Assembly (NCBI GenBank): GCA_947000775.1
Contig: CAMQGK010000008.1
Span: forward strand, 10,244,501-10,308,500
Source of the DNA: Pterois miles
Taxonomy: Eukaryota > Chordata > Actinopteri > Perciformes > Scorpaenidae
Length of the DNA: 64,000 nucleotides
Direction: 5' to 3'
In this document: piece by piece, positions 47,078 through 60,600 of the stretch
Layout of the letters: each line of letters starts with the position of its first letter
Position numbering within the stretch: the stretch's first letter is position 1
Notes under the pieces: generated by a model
Database searches by the model: none
What the model was told of the DNA's origin: nothing
Seen by the model: only the letters and a program-made list of their open reading frames with translations
Made by a program: the position numbers and the translations under genes

Positions 47078-47533
47078 AAGGAAAAAAAAAAAAACAGTGA
47101 CTTCTTATGTGAAATGTCAAGTATGCCAATATGTCAGCAGGTTTTTGGGAGAATGTGACAAATGTGCCTTTATTCATGTGCGAGTGCTCATGCGGCTCCC
47201 CCGAGGACACCTGAAACCGTTGATGCTGTTTGAGAAGAGAAGTCAACGGAGGTAAAGAAACAGAGCGAAGACGAGAGGACGGGGCAATATCACGGCTTTC
47301 TTCACCGTTTGCAACTGTCAGGTTTAACAGAGCATGTGACAGAATTTGTGTGTATGCACACCTGCATACACATGTGCCTTTAAATGGACTCTCCTGTGTG
47401 TTGGTACTATGTGCTGGTTACAGACAAAGTACAAGGGAGGAAAGAAGTAAAAGACTAAAGGTTTTGTCATGTATTTACCTTAGTAGATAGTAGGTGTTAC
47501 ACTAATCTTAGGTGGTCCTAAACTGCATTTTAA

Positions 47534-48110
47534 GGCCCTGACACACCAAGCCAACTGTCAGCCGTCGGACAGTTTGGGGCTGTCGGTGGTTGTCGACCTT
47601 GTTTTTGCAGTGTGTCCCACGCTGTTGGGTCTAGTCTGCCCGTGTCTGAGTTTTTTCGGCCGATTTAGCATGTTGAATCAGCAGTGGAGCTTGTCAGTGA
47701 CAGAAATCACTCTGATTGCCGGTTAAGCTTTAGTGAATTAGTGAGGGAAGCAAGCCAATAAGTTTTCATCTTCATCTCGTCTGATCATTCCGATGCACGG
47801 ATATTTTCATGACGACATCGCCATGTGGACTGAAGCTAAGAGGTGAGTGAGAGGTGTGAAAAGATGCTGCTTTATTTCATGTACGTAGAATAACAACAGC
47901 TTGTGTATCTGCCGTCTTCGGTCTTCCGGTATCCTTTTTTCAATGACGAATACAGACTACCTGCTGGTGTGGACGGTTATTTCATCACACACAGCCGCAG
48001 AACAAACGGTAGTTGGCCACTGGCTGCAGTATTGTGTGTGTTAAAGTACAACTTTGTGGCCAAGACCAAAGCGAAAAAGGTGACATGAGGCAACGCAACT
48101 GGTGGCCAAA
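47534..48110. mobile_element. Probable MITE beginning GGCCCTGACACACCAAGCC
   Basis: The GGCCCTGACACACCAAGCCA start with GTCAGCCGTCGGACAG and later GATGCACGGATATTTTCATG belongs to a type of non-autonomous element I recognise from teleost DNA. The right end is not clear (about 48110). It lies just 3' of PC exon 48215-48394 on the minus strand. Confidence 0.5.
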
Positions 48111-48214
48111 TTAAGTCAAATTAATGCACATGAAACTTTAATGGAAACTATCAGAAACACACATAACAAACTAAAGTATAGGAGGGACAAAAACTACAGG
48201 ACAAACTGCAGTAC

Positions 48215-48394
48215 CTTAGATCTGAACGGCTCTGGGAATCCTCCATGTGGTATCCCAATGTATCCCTGCAGGAACTCAACCACGGACAGGGGGAACGACA
48301 GCTCATCCGCCCTCTCCTCCACTTCGGCCCTGGTCAGGTTGTTCTGCACCATGAACTGGGCCAAGTCACCCACGATCTTAGAGGATGGAGTCAC
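48215..48394 (-). CDS. Pyruvate carboxylase coding exon
   Basis: The 180-base phase-0 exon encodes 60 residues, VTPSSKIVGDLAQFMVQNNL through TRAEVEERADELSFPLSVVE to FLQGYIGIPHGGFPEPFRSK. The VTPSSKIVGDLAQFMVQN and FLQGYIGIPHGGFPEPFR blocks are nearly invariant in pyruvate carboxylases and lie just after the carboxyltransferase barrel. The acceptor is CTCTCAG and the donor AAG/GTACTG. It connects to DLIK upstream over 12.5 kb and to VLKSLAR downstream over 7.3 kb. Confidence 0.98.
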
Positions 48395-50489
48395 CTGAGA
48401 GAGAGGAAACACACAAGTGTGAGGACCAAACTTTTGTTTTACTGTCTTTGTTAAAGAGAAGAGCTAATATCAGCTAAAGTGTTTCCATTTCACCACAGAC
48501 TGAGCACAAGATATTAGAGCTCAGATGATATCTCAGTTTGCTTTGGACGAGGAGAGGTGCTACTATGTGACCACTGGTCATCTAATCTGACAAACATGAG
48601 GAAAAACTTGCAAAGACAATCTATTCATGATGATGATTACAGTTTTTCATGGTGCAATTTTACTTCTAGTACTGTTCTGAAATGCAGACGTTGCAGCAGC
48701 TGTTTTCCAGGCTGCACCATTTTTCTCTGTACCGGCCTGCTGGGTGGTGTCCTGTGAGCAGCATGCAGGTAGGAATCCACATCCACAGCGATTTCACCAA
48801 CAGAGAGAAGCAGTGTCTTTGCTGTAATAAAGATGCTGTCTATGAAGATTAAGTAGTGAGTGACCCGGAGGAAAAAAAGAGAACTGGGTCAGCCGAATGA
48901 GAAATGAAAGGATGTTTACTATCTATATAGTCTCTTTAATCATTCGATTTGTCATGGACTAAACTACACAAGGCTTCTCACTGAAAACCTGAAGATAAAG
49001 AGGGAAAGAAGAAAGCATTCATTAAAATCACATGTATTCATTCTTTCATTATTTATAATGGCATATCATTATGATAATAGCGATCCCTATTACCATAATG
49101 GGGATAGGTGGAGTATTTTTTTTTTTGACTGCAGACAGGACACTGATGCAAATATCAAATTGCACACATTAATCTTCTATCGTAATGAATGGAGACAGAT
49201 TTAAGGCTTCCTGCTCACTACTATCTGGTATTTGGACCATTAAAGAGAGAAAAGGGTCAATTAATGTGAACCATTAACAATAAAACCCTGAAATCCACCT
49301 TTCTGTCTCTCAGTCACACATTTCTGTTTGTACTCATTTCTGAAAGCTTTATTATAAAGTGAGATCAAAGGGACCCGAGCGCTTTCTAATTCAAAACCAG
49401 TGTCACATTTTGGAGGCGCTAGCAGAGAGCAGAGGGCTTGTTTCCTGTTTGTGAGCCTGACTCTTAATTTGAAGGAGCTGTAAGCATTGACAGCTGAAGG
49501 ACTAGAGAGAACAAAGAGTGGGCCTCACCACAAGATGCCTATTTGTGTGGCAATTAGTCCACTCTGTCCACGCTGATATCAGACGGCGGAGAGAGAGAGA
49601 GGAAAAAAATATAGATCAAATTGGCATTCCCCAAAGACTTCCCCAAGAGGAAACTTGACACCTATTTGTAAGTGATGGGATGCCAAATTGTGACATGATG
49701 CGCACGCACACACACAGGTGTGCATTCAAATGCTGCTCTAGGATTACCACAACCCATCTGGGGCTATCTGATCTCCTGAGATCACTTCAGTCTTTGAACA
49801 AGTACAATCCAACCACCGAATTTTACCCCTCTGCAGATAGTGAATGCCATCGGTGCAAGCATGTCAGTGCTAATGGACAGACTGCCACATTGTAAAATAA
49901 ACTGTGTACTAAAGACTTTTCTATATATTGTATATTATTGTCATTCATGTAAGAGTGCTCTGAGCCTAACAGTACTGCAGAAATTAGTCTGTAAAACAGC
50001 TGTGATATCATGACTTTTTGAGCCATTTGTAAATCTGTAGTCAATTCAATTCATTTAACGTTGTCTGAGCAGAATAATCCGCTCAGTATCAACACTGATT
50101 AACAGGAAGTCCTTGGGATATATAATGTAAATCTGTTCAATGTCAGCTTCTATTCACGTCTGAAGAAAACTGGTTTAAAGTGATCGAGTCAAAGCCAACA
50201 TTAAAGACACACATGCACGTCAAACTAACGTGGGCGCTAAATCGTGTGTAACATCTTGTTTATTTAGCAGCCAAAGATCTCAAGGTGCACAGTTAAGAAG
50301 TGTTATTCTTCCTCAGGGTATTCAAGCTGGCACATTAAAGAATATCATGATGCTGCGAGCTTTGTGATATGAAAGAGAGGAAAGCAGAGAGAGATTGCCA
50401 TTTTCCTTTGTATTGTGCATAAATGTGCATGTATATATAGTTTTGCTACAATAATGGCCCCGTATAGACCTGTGTGTGATTCTAGATTG
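48395..50489. other. Intron sequence, no feature recognised
   Basis: Part of the 12.5-kb intron. An AT-rich, fairly non-repetitive stretch around 49020-49500 has no exon or transposon I can identify. Confidence 0.4.
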
Positions 50490-50610
50490 TAGAGAGCTGT
50501 GAAAAAGTAATTGCCGCCTAAACCTACTAAACCTAATAACTGGTTGTGCCACTCTCAGCGGCAACAACTGCAATCAAGAGTTTGTGATAATTAAATTAAA
50601 TTAAACTATA
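50490..50610. repeat. Dispersed repeat fragment
   Basis: GTGAAAAAGTAATTGCCGCC, AACCTAATAACTGGTTGTGC and CGGCAACAACTGCAATCAAG form a recurrent motif in fish DNA that I associate with DNA-transposon relics. Family not determined. Confidence 0.5.
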
Positions 50611-52679
50611 TGCAAAAATATAAGAAATCAGGAACACTGTATATTGGTGGCATTTTTGGATGCAGGGATTTCCAGAGGATGTGACCCCACATTGTGCTCC
50701 TTATTTCTCCTGATTTCAATCATTCTATCTAGACGAAGAAATTTCATGAGAAACATAATCGCACAAGAATACTTAATGCATCATCTTATAAGATTGTTTC
50801 TGAAAAGCCCTGTTTTCGGTCACTGCCACGCACAGCTGTTAATACATTACTACAACACCCATGAGCAGGAAATTTGTAGATTGTTTACAGGGGGTGGACC
50901 AGGTTTGTTTCGTTCATCCGTGACTAGCGAACTGCCCCAGAGAATATTATGGATCCAAGATGAAAATGACAGAGAAGGACTCAGAGAACAAGTCGCATTT
51001 ATGAATCCATCTGCTACTTCAGCACCATGGATATATTAATACACAGCACAGTTAGGCTGTTGATATTTCAGAGCCATTAGTGAGTAAAACAGACGTATGC
51101 AACTAAACACTGTAACTATAGGACAGAGGGGGGATCGCGGGTTAACAAGGGGGATGGATGCCCCCTCATGTTGCCAACTGTCCATGGGTCTTAGTATGAG
51201 CATCGCTATGAGGCCAGTCAGAGGCGAGAACAAAACACAGCGTCATAGTTACTAAATTGATCTGAAATTGACCCAGCCTTCAAAGCTGAATTGTAGATCA
51301 CATTTTAACCTTGATGATTGAGTTTTTCTCACCAAAATGCACTACAGGAGTTGTAGTCTCACTTGATTTTTATGTATTGTGCCTCTCTCTCTTTCTTTCT
51401 TCTTCTTCTTTTTGTTTTTTTAAATCAAAAAACTTACACTCGCTGGTGATTCAACTGGGAGACTTCAAAACCATCCTATAAACAGCCCAGGATGCCTCTT
51501 AAAGTCCACAACCACCAGTTTTCAAAGGAGCCCTGCAAGCAAATCAGCGCTTTCCCAGCAAGATTCAAGAAAGAAATGCTTCCTGCTGACTGAAACACGC
51601 ACTCCCCTTCAGCATGTCGCCGCCGCAGCACCTAAAGCTCAGTTTGATTGGTTTTGTGAATAGAGGCGACAATGATACATTGCTTTAACAGAACAAGTAT
51701 TTACAGGAAAGCTTAACAGATTTGAATGGGCTGCTGGGATCCCTGGAGAGGCCATTAACTTGGTATAGCTGCGGAACAAAAGCTCACTGCTGACTTACTC
51801 GAAATCCATCTTGAACTCAAGAAAGCAGCATGACTGCGCATTGCTCGTCCATACCTTCAGCCTGTCTCCCGTTCGCCATTGTTTCCTCTGTCTTTGTCTC
51901 TTCAGTCCATTTTTTTCAAGTTAAGAATTGTTACTCTTATCTTTATAATTTCTGTGAACCATCCATCTTACTCCGTCCTTCTCTACCTCGCTTAACTACT
52001 ATCGTCTGTCTTCATACTAACAGCCAACAGGTTGAGTCTCATGAATCACATCTATCCTGTGCCCATCTCGCTTTTCCTCCGTCCCTCTGCCAAATATTTA
52101 CTTTTTCCCTTGGTTCACGGTAGCATCAAGAGTGTTACTCTCATTATCAATCTCTGTTGATGAATCACCCTCCTCCAACTCTCTCTGGGCGCCTCACACA
52201 CTCAGGGAAGCGAAATCTCATTTCCAACAATATGTGAGCTATACATGATGTGTGAGCTTTTCTATATTTTTAGACGAGGAGTGAGGTTAATCACATCCTG
52301 GCCGTGCAGGGTTAGAAAAATCAGATTTTCTTTGTTCCTGTGTGTAGCTGAGCTCAGACTTTTGACTCTTCACTGCTGATGAGATAGTGTCATTATGTCA
52401 GCAGATCACACCTCTGTCTTTCATATACACAACACTTAACAACGTCATTACGTTTTGTGGAAGTTTAGCTTTTGAAACGTTCCGTGTAGCTGCTTTTTCT
52501 CTCAACTGCAAAATTGTGTTACGGCACAAAAAAAACCTGACTTAATTTGATGTTTTCATCCGTTGAAGTGATGTAATTAATCTGCTTCTTGTAGTTCTGC
52601 ACAAAAACCAATGCACTAGAAAAGGCAAGCTGTTATTCTGTCTCAAGTCAGCCAACTTTGACCATATTTTGTAATAGTC
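50611..52679. other. Intron sequence, no feature recognised
   Basis: A 131-codon plus-strand frame at 50644-51039 has no recognisable domain and is not bounded like an exon. A CT-rich patch lies at 51383-51420. Confidence 0.4.
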
Positions 52680-53160
52680 CACAGTCATGCCAGCAGCCTT
52701 TGGGGGGATATAATGGTCCAACTGTCACGATGAAGTGATTAATTGGCTACAGGGTGGTATCAGAATAAAAGTCTTTGGCATCCAGTGTCAGAAGGGCTTT
52801 TGTGATAAAGATGATGTCAGCAGAAAGGTCATTTTGATATACTGTATGTAGTGTTGGGTGAGCAAAGATGTGAAGATGAAGCAGTTTTTTTCTAAACTAT
52901 TAAGCAACTTTATCCTCTGTGGAAAATGAATTTCTGTACCGATTTTTGTGCCAATCCATCTTGTAGATGTAGAGATATTTGACTGAATGAGAGACCATTC
53001 TGACCTCCTGGTGGCACAAGAAAAAAATACTACTACTACTAGTACACTAGTACGGACTAGTGTACTGGGCACCAGTGACATACTGAATGTACCAACTGTC
53101 ATGGCAATCCATCCAGTAGTTGTTGAGATATTTCAGTTTGTGCTAAAGTGGAGGACCAAA
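52680..53160. repeat. Dispersed repeat with two related modules
   Basis: GCCAATCCATCTTGTAGATG then TAGAGATATTT (52951) and GGCAATCCATCCAGTAGTTG then TTGAGATATTT (53103) are diverged copies of one module known from 3' regions of fish retroposons. A short ACTAGTACACTAGTACGGAC-type palindromic patch lies at 53039-53060. Confidence 0.55.
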
Positions 53161-53575
53161 TGGCCGACATTGCCAGTGTGACTAAAAACACATGGACTTG
53201 ATACCATCCTGCTGAGTTTTAACTGGAACAGCTTCTGCATAGCTCAGGGCTGTCCTCGACCAAAGATCTTCCAAGTCAACACTGATAAGGTTTTGTCTAC
53301 AACTCGATTAGTTTATTTTATCGACAAGTTTTCTATGAAATAAGAATCAAAAAAAGCACCACTTTAAATCTTGTGTTTACTGGATGTGCTCACTAGCGTC
53401 TTGGAAATAAATCATTCAGCATGAAAAATGCATAAAAAATGACTAATCAACAAAAAAGGCCATTAAATAGGCTTTATCAGCCGCTATGAGCATCATAGAT
53501 GTGGGTCAATAGGGGCCTGAAAGTGAAACTTAACGGCAAAACTTAATGAAACGTCACAATTTGAATGAAACTGAA

Positions 53576-53912
53576 AAAGTGTTCTTTAGGTTTAAGCAAT
53601 AAAACAACAACTTGTTTAGGCTTAAACAAGAAAACAACATCTTTAGGTTTAAACAACAAAACAATGTAGTTAGGTTTAAGCAACAAAATTGCAACCACTA
53701 TAGGTTTAGGCAACAAAACAACAACCTCAGGTTTAAAAACAAAACTACAACTTCTTCAGGTTTAGGCAACAGAACTACAATTTCTTTAGGTTTAAGGAAC
53801 AAAACAACTTCTTCAGGTTTAGGCAACAAAATATCAGCTTCTTTAGGTTTAAGCAACAAAACTACAACTTCTTGAAGGTTTACGAAAAATAAAACACACA
53901 ATTGGTTAGGTT
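53576..53912. repeat. ~27-bp minisatellite, reverse orientation, ~12 copies
   Basis: The unit is TTAGGTTTAAGCAACAAAAC plus AACTTCT-like bases, the reverse complement of the CCTAAACC...TTTTGTTGC unit at 45797-46152. It is more diverged than that array. Frames across it on either strand (LLPKPEEVVVL repeats) are by-products of the period. Confidence 0.88.
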
Positions 53913-54754
53913 TTTGCAGTTAAAATAACTACCGACATACTACACATTGTTGGTTTTCCACAGGATGCAGTCTCCTGAGTGAAACCCCTGTGTTTCAAAC
54001 TGTCTATACTACAGTGTCTGATTTACGTTTTTGCTCCTGTCATAACTACTATGCTTGCTAGAGGTTGCTGTCGACTTCTTTTATACCTTCTTTCAGTGAT
54101 CTACCATGTGAGTAGATGATAAAACCCACTAGTGGGTGTAGCAGGCCCCAACTGACCTACATCTATGGGGCTTATAGCGACTGATAACACCTATCTAATG
54201 GTTGACAACAGTCTGATCAGCTGAACAAGGCGACTACTCAAACTAAGAGGGGGCAGCCCAAGTATAGCTACTAAAGTGTAAAATCATTTTAATCATATAC
54301 ACTGGACCTACAGTATATTTTACAATCCAAAAACACTTGAATTCCTGAATAATAACATTAAAATACCCAGTGTCACTGTGTACTTCTCAGATAAATTAAT
54401 GGACATATTATCTTTGAAGGAGAATATACGATACTCAGCTTTAGTAATATGCTATGACATAATTCACACATGAATACTGGACAGAAGCATCTAATACCTT
54501 TCTATATCAGTAATGGTGCCTGTTCCCCCTTAGCATGCAGCAGCACTCAGCACTCTGATCCTCCCATGTCTTTCTCACCACCACTTAAAGTCATCTGTAA
54601 CCTTCCTCACACAGGCTCATATTATCACACTTGATACAAAGGACCCGTTCCACCCTCGTCCACCTCCATCTCTCTCCACTTTGACCTCCTCTTTCTATTC
54701 TTTCTGCCTCCGTGTTCCTTAGCTCTCTCAAGCTCTACTCTCCTTCTGCCTTCT
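53913..54754. other. Intron sequence, no feature recognised
   Basis: No exon or named repeat; CT-rich toward 54630-54750. Confidence 0.35.
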
Positions 54755-54775
54755 ATCTATCTATCTATCTATCTT
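54755..54775. repeat. (CTAT)n microsatellite, ~5 repeats
   Basis: A short tetranucleotide run in a CT-rich context. Confidence 0.9.
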
Positions 54776-54981
54776 TCACACTTGCAGTAATGTACAGCCA
54801 TCGCTAAGTGGTCCTGCACAGCTCCACACTCCTGGCAGCACAAATCTGGTACAGTGAAGTGTGTGTGAGCCTGTCAGTGATTCTGTGTGTGTCATAAGTC
54901 TGTTGACTTTATTTTGAAACACAACTCTATCCAAACCTGGGCTCCCCTAATGGGCAAAGGATTATATCATTCAGAGCAGGG

Positions 54982-54982
<1 letters not shown>

Positions 54983-55048
<66 letters not shown>
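54983..55048. repeat. (GT)n microsatellite, ~32 repeats
   Basis: A GT run with one GGG interruption near its end, preceded by GGGG. Confidence 0.97.
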
Positions 55049-55052
<4 letters not shown>

Positions 55053-55256
55053 TGTTTGAGTGAGAGAAGGTAAATACAATATACACACACATGAAGCCAG
55101 TCTATAACGGCAGCAAAGCCAGGAGCAGAGTGAAGAATGGTAGCTGTCAGGAGAGGAGGAGACAGGAGAGAGGAGCGATAACGAGAGACTCGGCGAGGTG
55201 GAGGATAGATAGAAATGATTAGAGATACATGAAGGAAGTCTAATCGAAATGAGGGA

Positions 55257-55258
<2 letters not shown>

Positions 55259-55321
<63 letters not shown>

Positions 55322-55326
55322 GGGGG
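55259..55326. repeat. (GT)n followed by a ~22-base G-run
   Basis: About 22 GT steps run straight into an uninterrupted G-tract (55304-55326). Purine-rich sequence continues for ~450 bases on the plus strand, producing long but meaningless minus-strand frames. Confidence 0.97.
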
Positions 55327-57479
55327 CAATGGAGGAGGCGACGACACCAAATGAAAGTGGAGAGGGAGAGACGGCAGACAGGATATTAAGAGAAAGACAG
55401 GAAGAGTAAGAGAGAAAGGAATGGACAGATAAGCCGAGGGGAGGAGAGGCAGAGGCAAACAGACAAGAGCAATAGACATTTGCAGCCCCACAGGCGATAC
55501 AAGGAGGTGCTCCACCTCCGCCGCCGAGTGTTTGTGTTTTCGAGAGTGTGGAGGTGAGTGAATACGTGTCTGTAATTGCAAAAGGAGAGTGACAGAGTGA
55601 GTTAGGTGGAGGAGAAAGACAGAGCGCACACAAATACAACTTGTCCGTCTGATATCGACGAGCTCATGTAGCGACAGACGGAGCTGGGCGAGAAAGAAAA
55701 GGGGAGGAAAAGAGAAAAACGGAGGAAAGGAAAAGAGGCACTGGAGAGTCGAAATAACAGTCCCAGCTGTATGCAAGTCAATGGCAGTTTGAAGACTTCC
55801 ATAACTTAACTAGACAGCCTCCTAAAGATCAGACTGTTTTATTATGATTAAATAAATAACCAATTAGTCAATCGACGGAAAATTAAATGGAAACAATTTT
55901 GATTGATTAACCATTTGAATAATTTCTTTTTAGCAAAATAACAACAAAACGTCCAATTACCTGCTTCTGAAATGTCAATATTCAGTGTATTCTCATGAAA
56001 CAGTTTGTAGGATATCTTAAGAAAAAGTTATTCCTCCTTTTGGTTCATTTCCTACAAATGTCCAACGACACGCGTCAATATCCGCTTGTTACATGCATAT
56101 TGTTTTTTTTTTTTATAAACTTACATCTTTACGGGAAACTACTTCCATAGTTTAGGCAATAAAATGACTAAGGAAAAGATCGACTTAGCATATAGACTGA
56201 CTGATAACAGGGGAAGCAGCTCGTCTGGCTCTGTCAAAAGGTAACAACGGTGTTTTATGTTTTATATGTAGTTTGTTTAATTTGTCCAAAAACTGCTATA
56301 AACAGTGTAAAATCACAAGTTGCCCAACTATTTCTTGGATTGGCTGGAGTCTTGCCTGGCAATCTCATGGCAATGACAACATTTCAGACACATAAAAGAG
56401 GGGTATCAATCGTCTCATCTTAGTCCCAGCAGGAAAGCGAACAAAGGCATTTCTCAAAATGTCGAACTGTTCCTTTAGAGATATCATCATGGGCTTTAGG
56501 AACTTGTGACGGACGTTTTTCACTGTTTGCTGACATTTTATAGACGTCACGATTATGCGGGAAATAATCTGTAGACGAGCAGATGTTGAAAATAATTATT
56601 ACTTTAGCAGCACTATATAGTCACGTTTACTGTACATATGATGTGTGACTACACTGTGTCGAATTAAAGCGTGCACACATAATAGAAAGGTTTACTCTGT
56701 GCATAGACTTTTCAGAGCTTACATTATTAAAACAGCACCTGCAGGCATTTTTCTATATGTTTTCTCTGATTGTTCTGTTGCTTTAGCAAATAAGCCCTCA
56801 AGCAACAGCTTCAGAAATAGGAGAAATGACTGCTGGCAAAGAGCTTGTCAGCGTTGACGTCGTACTGTTCAGGTGATTTTACAATACTGTTGTCTGTGCG
56901 AGAGCTACGTGACCAGGAGGACGATGAGGGGAAGAGGACTGGCAGGTTTGCATCAGCCGAGGGGTGCAGAGTCCACGACAGAACATTTGTATGAAGATGT
57001 AAAAAAAAAAAAAACAGCTCAGCACTCGGCTGGATCAGCTGTTCTGTCTCCGTTTTCAAGGCTCCTTCACCACACTGACTTTTCAATATTTTCTTTTTTA
57101 TATGCAGCTTTCCAGTCTCCCAGTGAACATCACCACACAACAGAGATCACAGGGGGGCAAAATATACAGCATAAGCCTGATAACACATTGAATTATGTAA
57201 GACGACAATAAATATAAGAATATAATAATAATATTTCAATGTACTATATGCAATCAGCCTGTGGCCCTGTCTGTCTGAACTTTTGGTAAAAAAGGTCAGG
57301 AAAGGTTCAACAATGATATAAAGTAGATACGATAGTTACACTCAATAATACTGTATATATGTAATGCAATTATAAACAATTATAAGAAACTCATAAAGCT
57401 TTTATAAACATTCTTAAGTCACCTGCAATCTCTTAATACTCCACGCCAGCCGCTATTCGGTCTTTCAGAGTCAGTTACA
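55327..57479. other. Intron sequence, purine-rich then AT-rich
   Basis: GA-rich to about 55760; one weak copy of the 27-bp minisatellite motif near 56145-56170 (TTTAGGCAATAAAATGACTA); an A-run at 57001-57014. No exon found. Confidence 0.4.
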
Positions 57480-57665
57480 GTGAAGATACTAGCATCATAT
57501 TAAACTAGAAAGCCTAAGGACTGGTACCAACCATGCCATAAGAATGCTAAATAATGCTTCAAATTTCTGCAAAATTTTGGTGAAGAAAACTAGCATGGCA
57601 ATACTCAAAGGGGTCTCTTGACCTCTGACCTCAAGATATGTGCATGAAAATGGGTTCAGCTGTGG
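57480..57665 (-). mobile_element. MITE family 1 fragment
   Basis: GAAGATACTAGCATCATATT, CTAGAAAGCCTAAGGACTGG, GGGGTCTCTTGACCTCTGAC and CTCAAGATATGTGCATGAAA follow the family 1 order. Both ends are missing. Confidence 0.7.
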
Positions 57666-60600
57666 AACAAAAATCGTGCATTTTTTTGAATGCAGGATAA
57701 ATGTCCTATTTTCCTCTATACTAAAATGATGTGTTTCTGCACACTAAACAGTCTTGGAAGAGCATGAAATGGTAATATGACTGGATACCAATGGAAACTT
57801 GCCTTCACTGTATAAACTGACCTGTGGTGACCTCTAGGATAACCACAGCCTCATGAACCTTTACAGCCACAAACTAGAGACCTAGAGCGTTCGGAGGATG
57901 GATGGCTTTACTAGCTAGACTGACAATAAGGGGGTTTCTGAGCAGTTTACACAACAGAAGAGCTCACCATTCAATCGCAGAAAAATGCAATTCTTGCAGA
58001 AATCTTCAAAAGTTTTTGATACCAAATCACAACGTGACTTTTTCTATGGCGTTCCTCAAGGGCTTGGCCTCTTAATGTGGTATTTTGGAGGGATTATTGA
58101 TTATTTTCTCAATTCTCAAGTGGTAAAAATGGTTAAATTTAGCACCAAACCTGTTGCTGCTCTTGATGGTCATCATATACTTTATCATAATGTTCTAAGC
58201 TCTTACACAGTTTCACAATTTGTTTTAATTGATTCCTTTATTTATCAATTAATTATTAATGACTAGAACAGGTGGTAACATAGTGCTGAGCAGCATCTCA
58301 AATTAATCTTTAGGTTCCCAGCTGTCATATGATGACACATGACCACTTCCATATGACATCTACTGTTGACTGTTGACATCTGCGTGCCAAACATCCACTG
58401 TCCCTAATCATACTGCTCAGCTACTGTGACTGTAAACTTCACGGCCTCATGGTGAGAGGCGCAGAGGACAGTTTTCTGATCTGACCAGACTAATTAAATT
58501 AGCATTAATGCTGAAGGAAACTCAAGAGACTAAGGGTCTTTTATACCCTTCATTTTGCTGAACGGAGGTCTTTTATAATTGTAAATCATGTCCATTGACT
58601 GAATTTGCATGAGTGCTCAGCGACGCGATGTAACGTCCTTCACCCACATCCCTGAGCTCCAAAGATCTGGCTTTTGCAGTGTTTTGAATGCATACGAGCG
58701 TGGTCAGTGCATATACGTTGGCTGCTCTGCATGGCGCCAGCGCAGTGTGCGGCGTGTCTACTTTATATGTCTATCTGACAAGCACACTGCCTCTCCCTTA
58801 TCAACGAGCCGACTGTGTGAGAGACGCAGCCGCTGTCAAGCTAACAGGATACAACAGGGAGCGTGGCAGGACCTGTAGGCACATTAAGCCAACATTGGCT
58901 TGTGCAGTGAAGCCCACCGAGTGAGTCTTAATTGAAATGATAGAGATTGGGGAGAAGAATTGATGAGGAGAACTGAGAGGGGCAACGAAAATAACTGAGC
59001 GGGGACCCGAGAAAGAAAATTGAGAAAGAGACAAGAATAACAAAAAAAAAGACAAAGAGAAAGAAAGAGGAGGTAGAGTAATAGACAATCTCCATCCAGT
59101 GAGCAAAATAAGAAGACAAAGGTGAAAAAAGAAAAGCAGCCTGATAAAGAAAGAGAATGCAAACTAGAGAGCAAAATAATTACAGAGGGAGTGTGAACAC
59201 GCTGAAAGAGGGATGAATCTATTACTAAGCTGTGATGGTAAATAATGAAAGGAGAGAAACAAAGGGATTAATGAAAGATAATGAAAAACAAAAAAACAGG
59301 ATGGAGGTGAATTTAGGCTGGGAATGAAATTGTTGACTGCAAAATTGGCAATAGAGCTCCCTCTCCATGACTACGATTAATGGGCCCTTCAGGATATCAA
59401 CCCAAATCTAGTTCACTGGAGTTCCTACCCACATTTACATAGAGTGGGACAATACGAAGAACAAAAGTCACTATCAGTGCTGAAGAAAACTGTCCTGGAG
59501 CACACAGTCTCGTTTTACAGCTAAACAGTAACTACAAAATGTTTCTGAAAACACTAGAGGAGAGATATAGACGTTACAGTAACAGAATATTGATTCATAT
59601 CAGTGCTGCCTTGTTTGACCATTTGATCTCTCTAAAATGACCTCTGATTGGTCAAAGTTTCCCTCACAGGCTAGATTTATTTAAAGCTTGAAAACACCTA
59701 ATTTTTCCCAATGATGCCAGCAATATTTTGCGTACTGCAGCTTTACCTACACCAGAAAATAAAAATACATATAGCCTATTATCAAAATATTTTATACTGT
59801 CTCATATGAACCTCCGAAGGGTGAATGCACATCGGTACTGTAGATCCTCGCTCGTCTCTTGTAAGAAATGAATCATCACTGTCCTACATCATTATAAGCT
59901 ATAGTAACCTAGTTATGGGGCATCCACACTCTGCCTCCCTCTTTCTCTCCTCAGGGCTCATGCATTTGCTCCGTGTTGTCGACTGCGTCACTGCAACTTT
60001 TCTAAAATCAGGGTTTTCCCTGCGCTTGCAATGCAATGCGTATAAATGTGGAGAGCATCCGGACGAGCTGACGCTCGGGACTGCACGGCGGAGGATGGCT
60101 GAGAACAAGGGCGCTCTCATTTATTGATACGATCTTCACGTCCTGCAAAAGCAGTACGAGATCGCTGCTGAGAGCGAATCATCCATCAGTCATTCTGTTA
60201 GGGCGAAAACGGGTTGTTTACTAATGTTACACACTGATAAAATTAATGATTTTACAGGGCAAACATTGCCAGATGACTTAAATGTTCAGACCATGGTTGT
60301 GATGTGTAAGGGATAGGGGTGGGACGGTTCATAAAATTCATGGTTCAGCTCATATCATGCTGTTCAGTACAATATTTATGGTACAGCAAGGACGCCGCGC
60401 AGCATTTTAGTCATTATATAGACTGACTTTCTCTCAGTACCCCCACCTCTGTCTGATTTCCAGCTACTCTGGATAAAACTCCCCTGTAAATGAAGAACTC
60501 TAATACAGAAAATTTGCCAGCTTACAGTAAAAATGTCCAAGGAAAGGGTAAAACTGTAAAACAGCAGGTAGAGCAAGAGAACTACCCAGAGAGGCAGACG

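Noticed and set aside
50644..51039. 131-codon plus-strand frame in a PC intron
   Set aside because: No recognisable domain, no homologue recalled and no consistent splice sites; length is possible by chance.
54971..55776. 222- and 178-codon minus-strand frames
   Set aside because: Composed of (HT)n, proline/serine and leucine runs from GT and GA low-complexity DNA.
57985..58266. 93-codon frame containing GVPQG, reminiscent of a reverse transcriptase motif
   Set aside because: Only five residues match; the surrounding sequence lacks other reverse transcriptase blocks.
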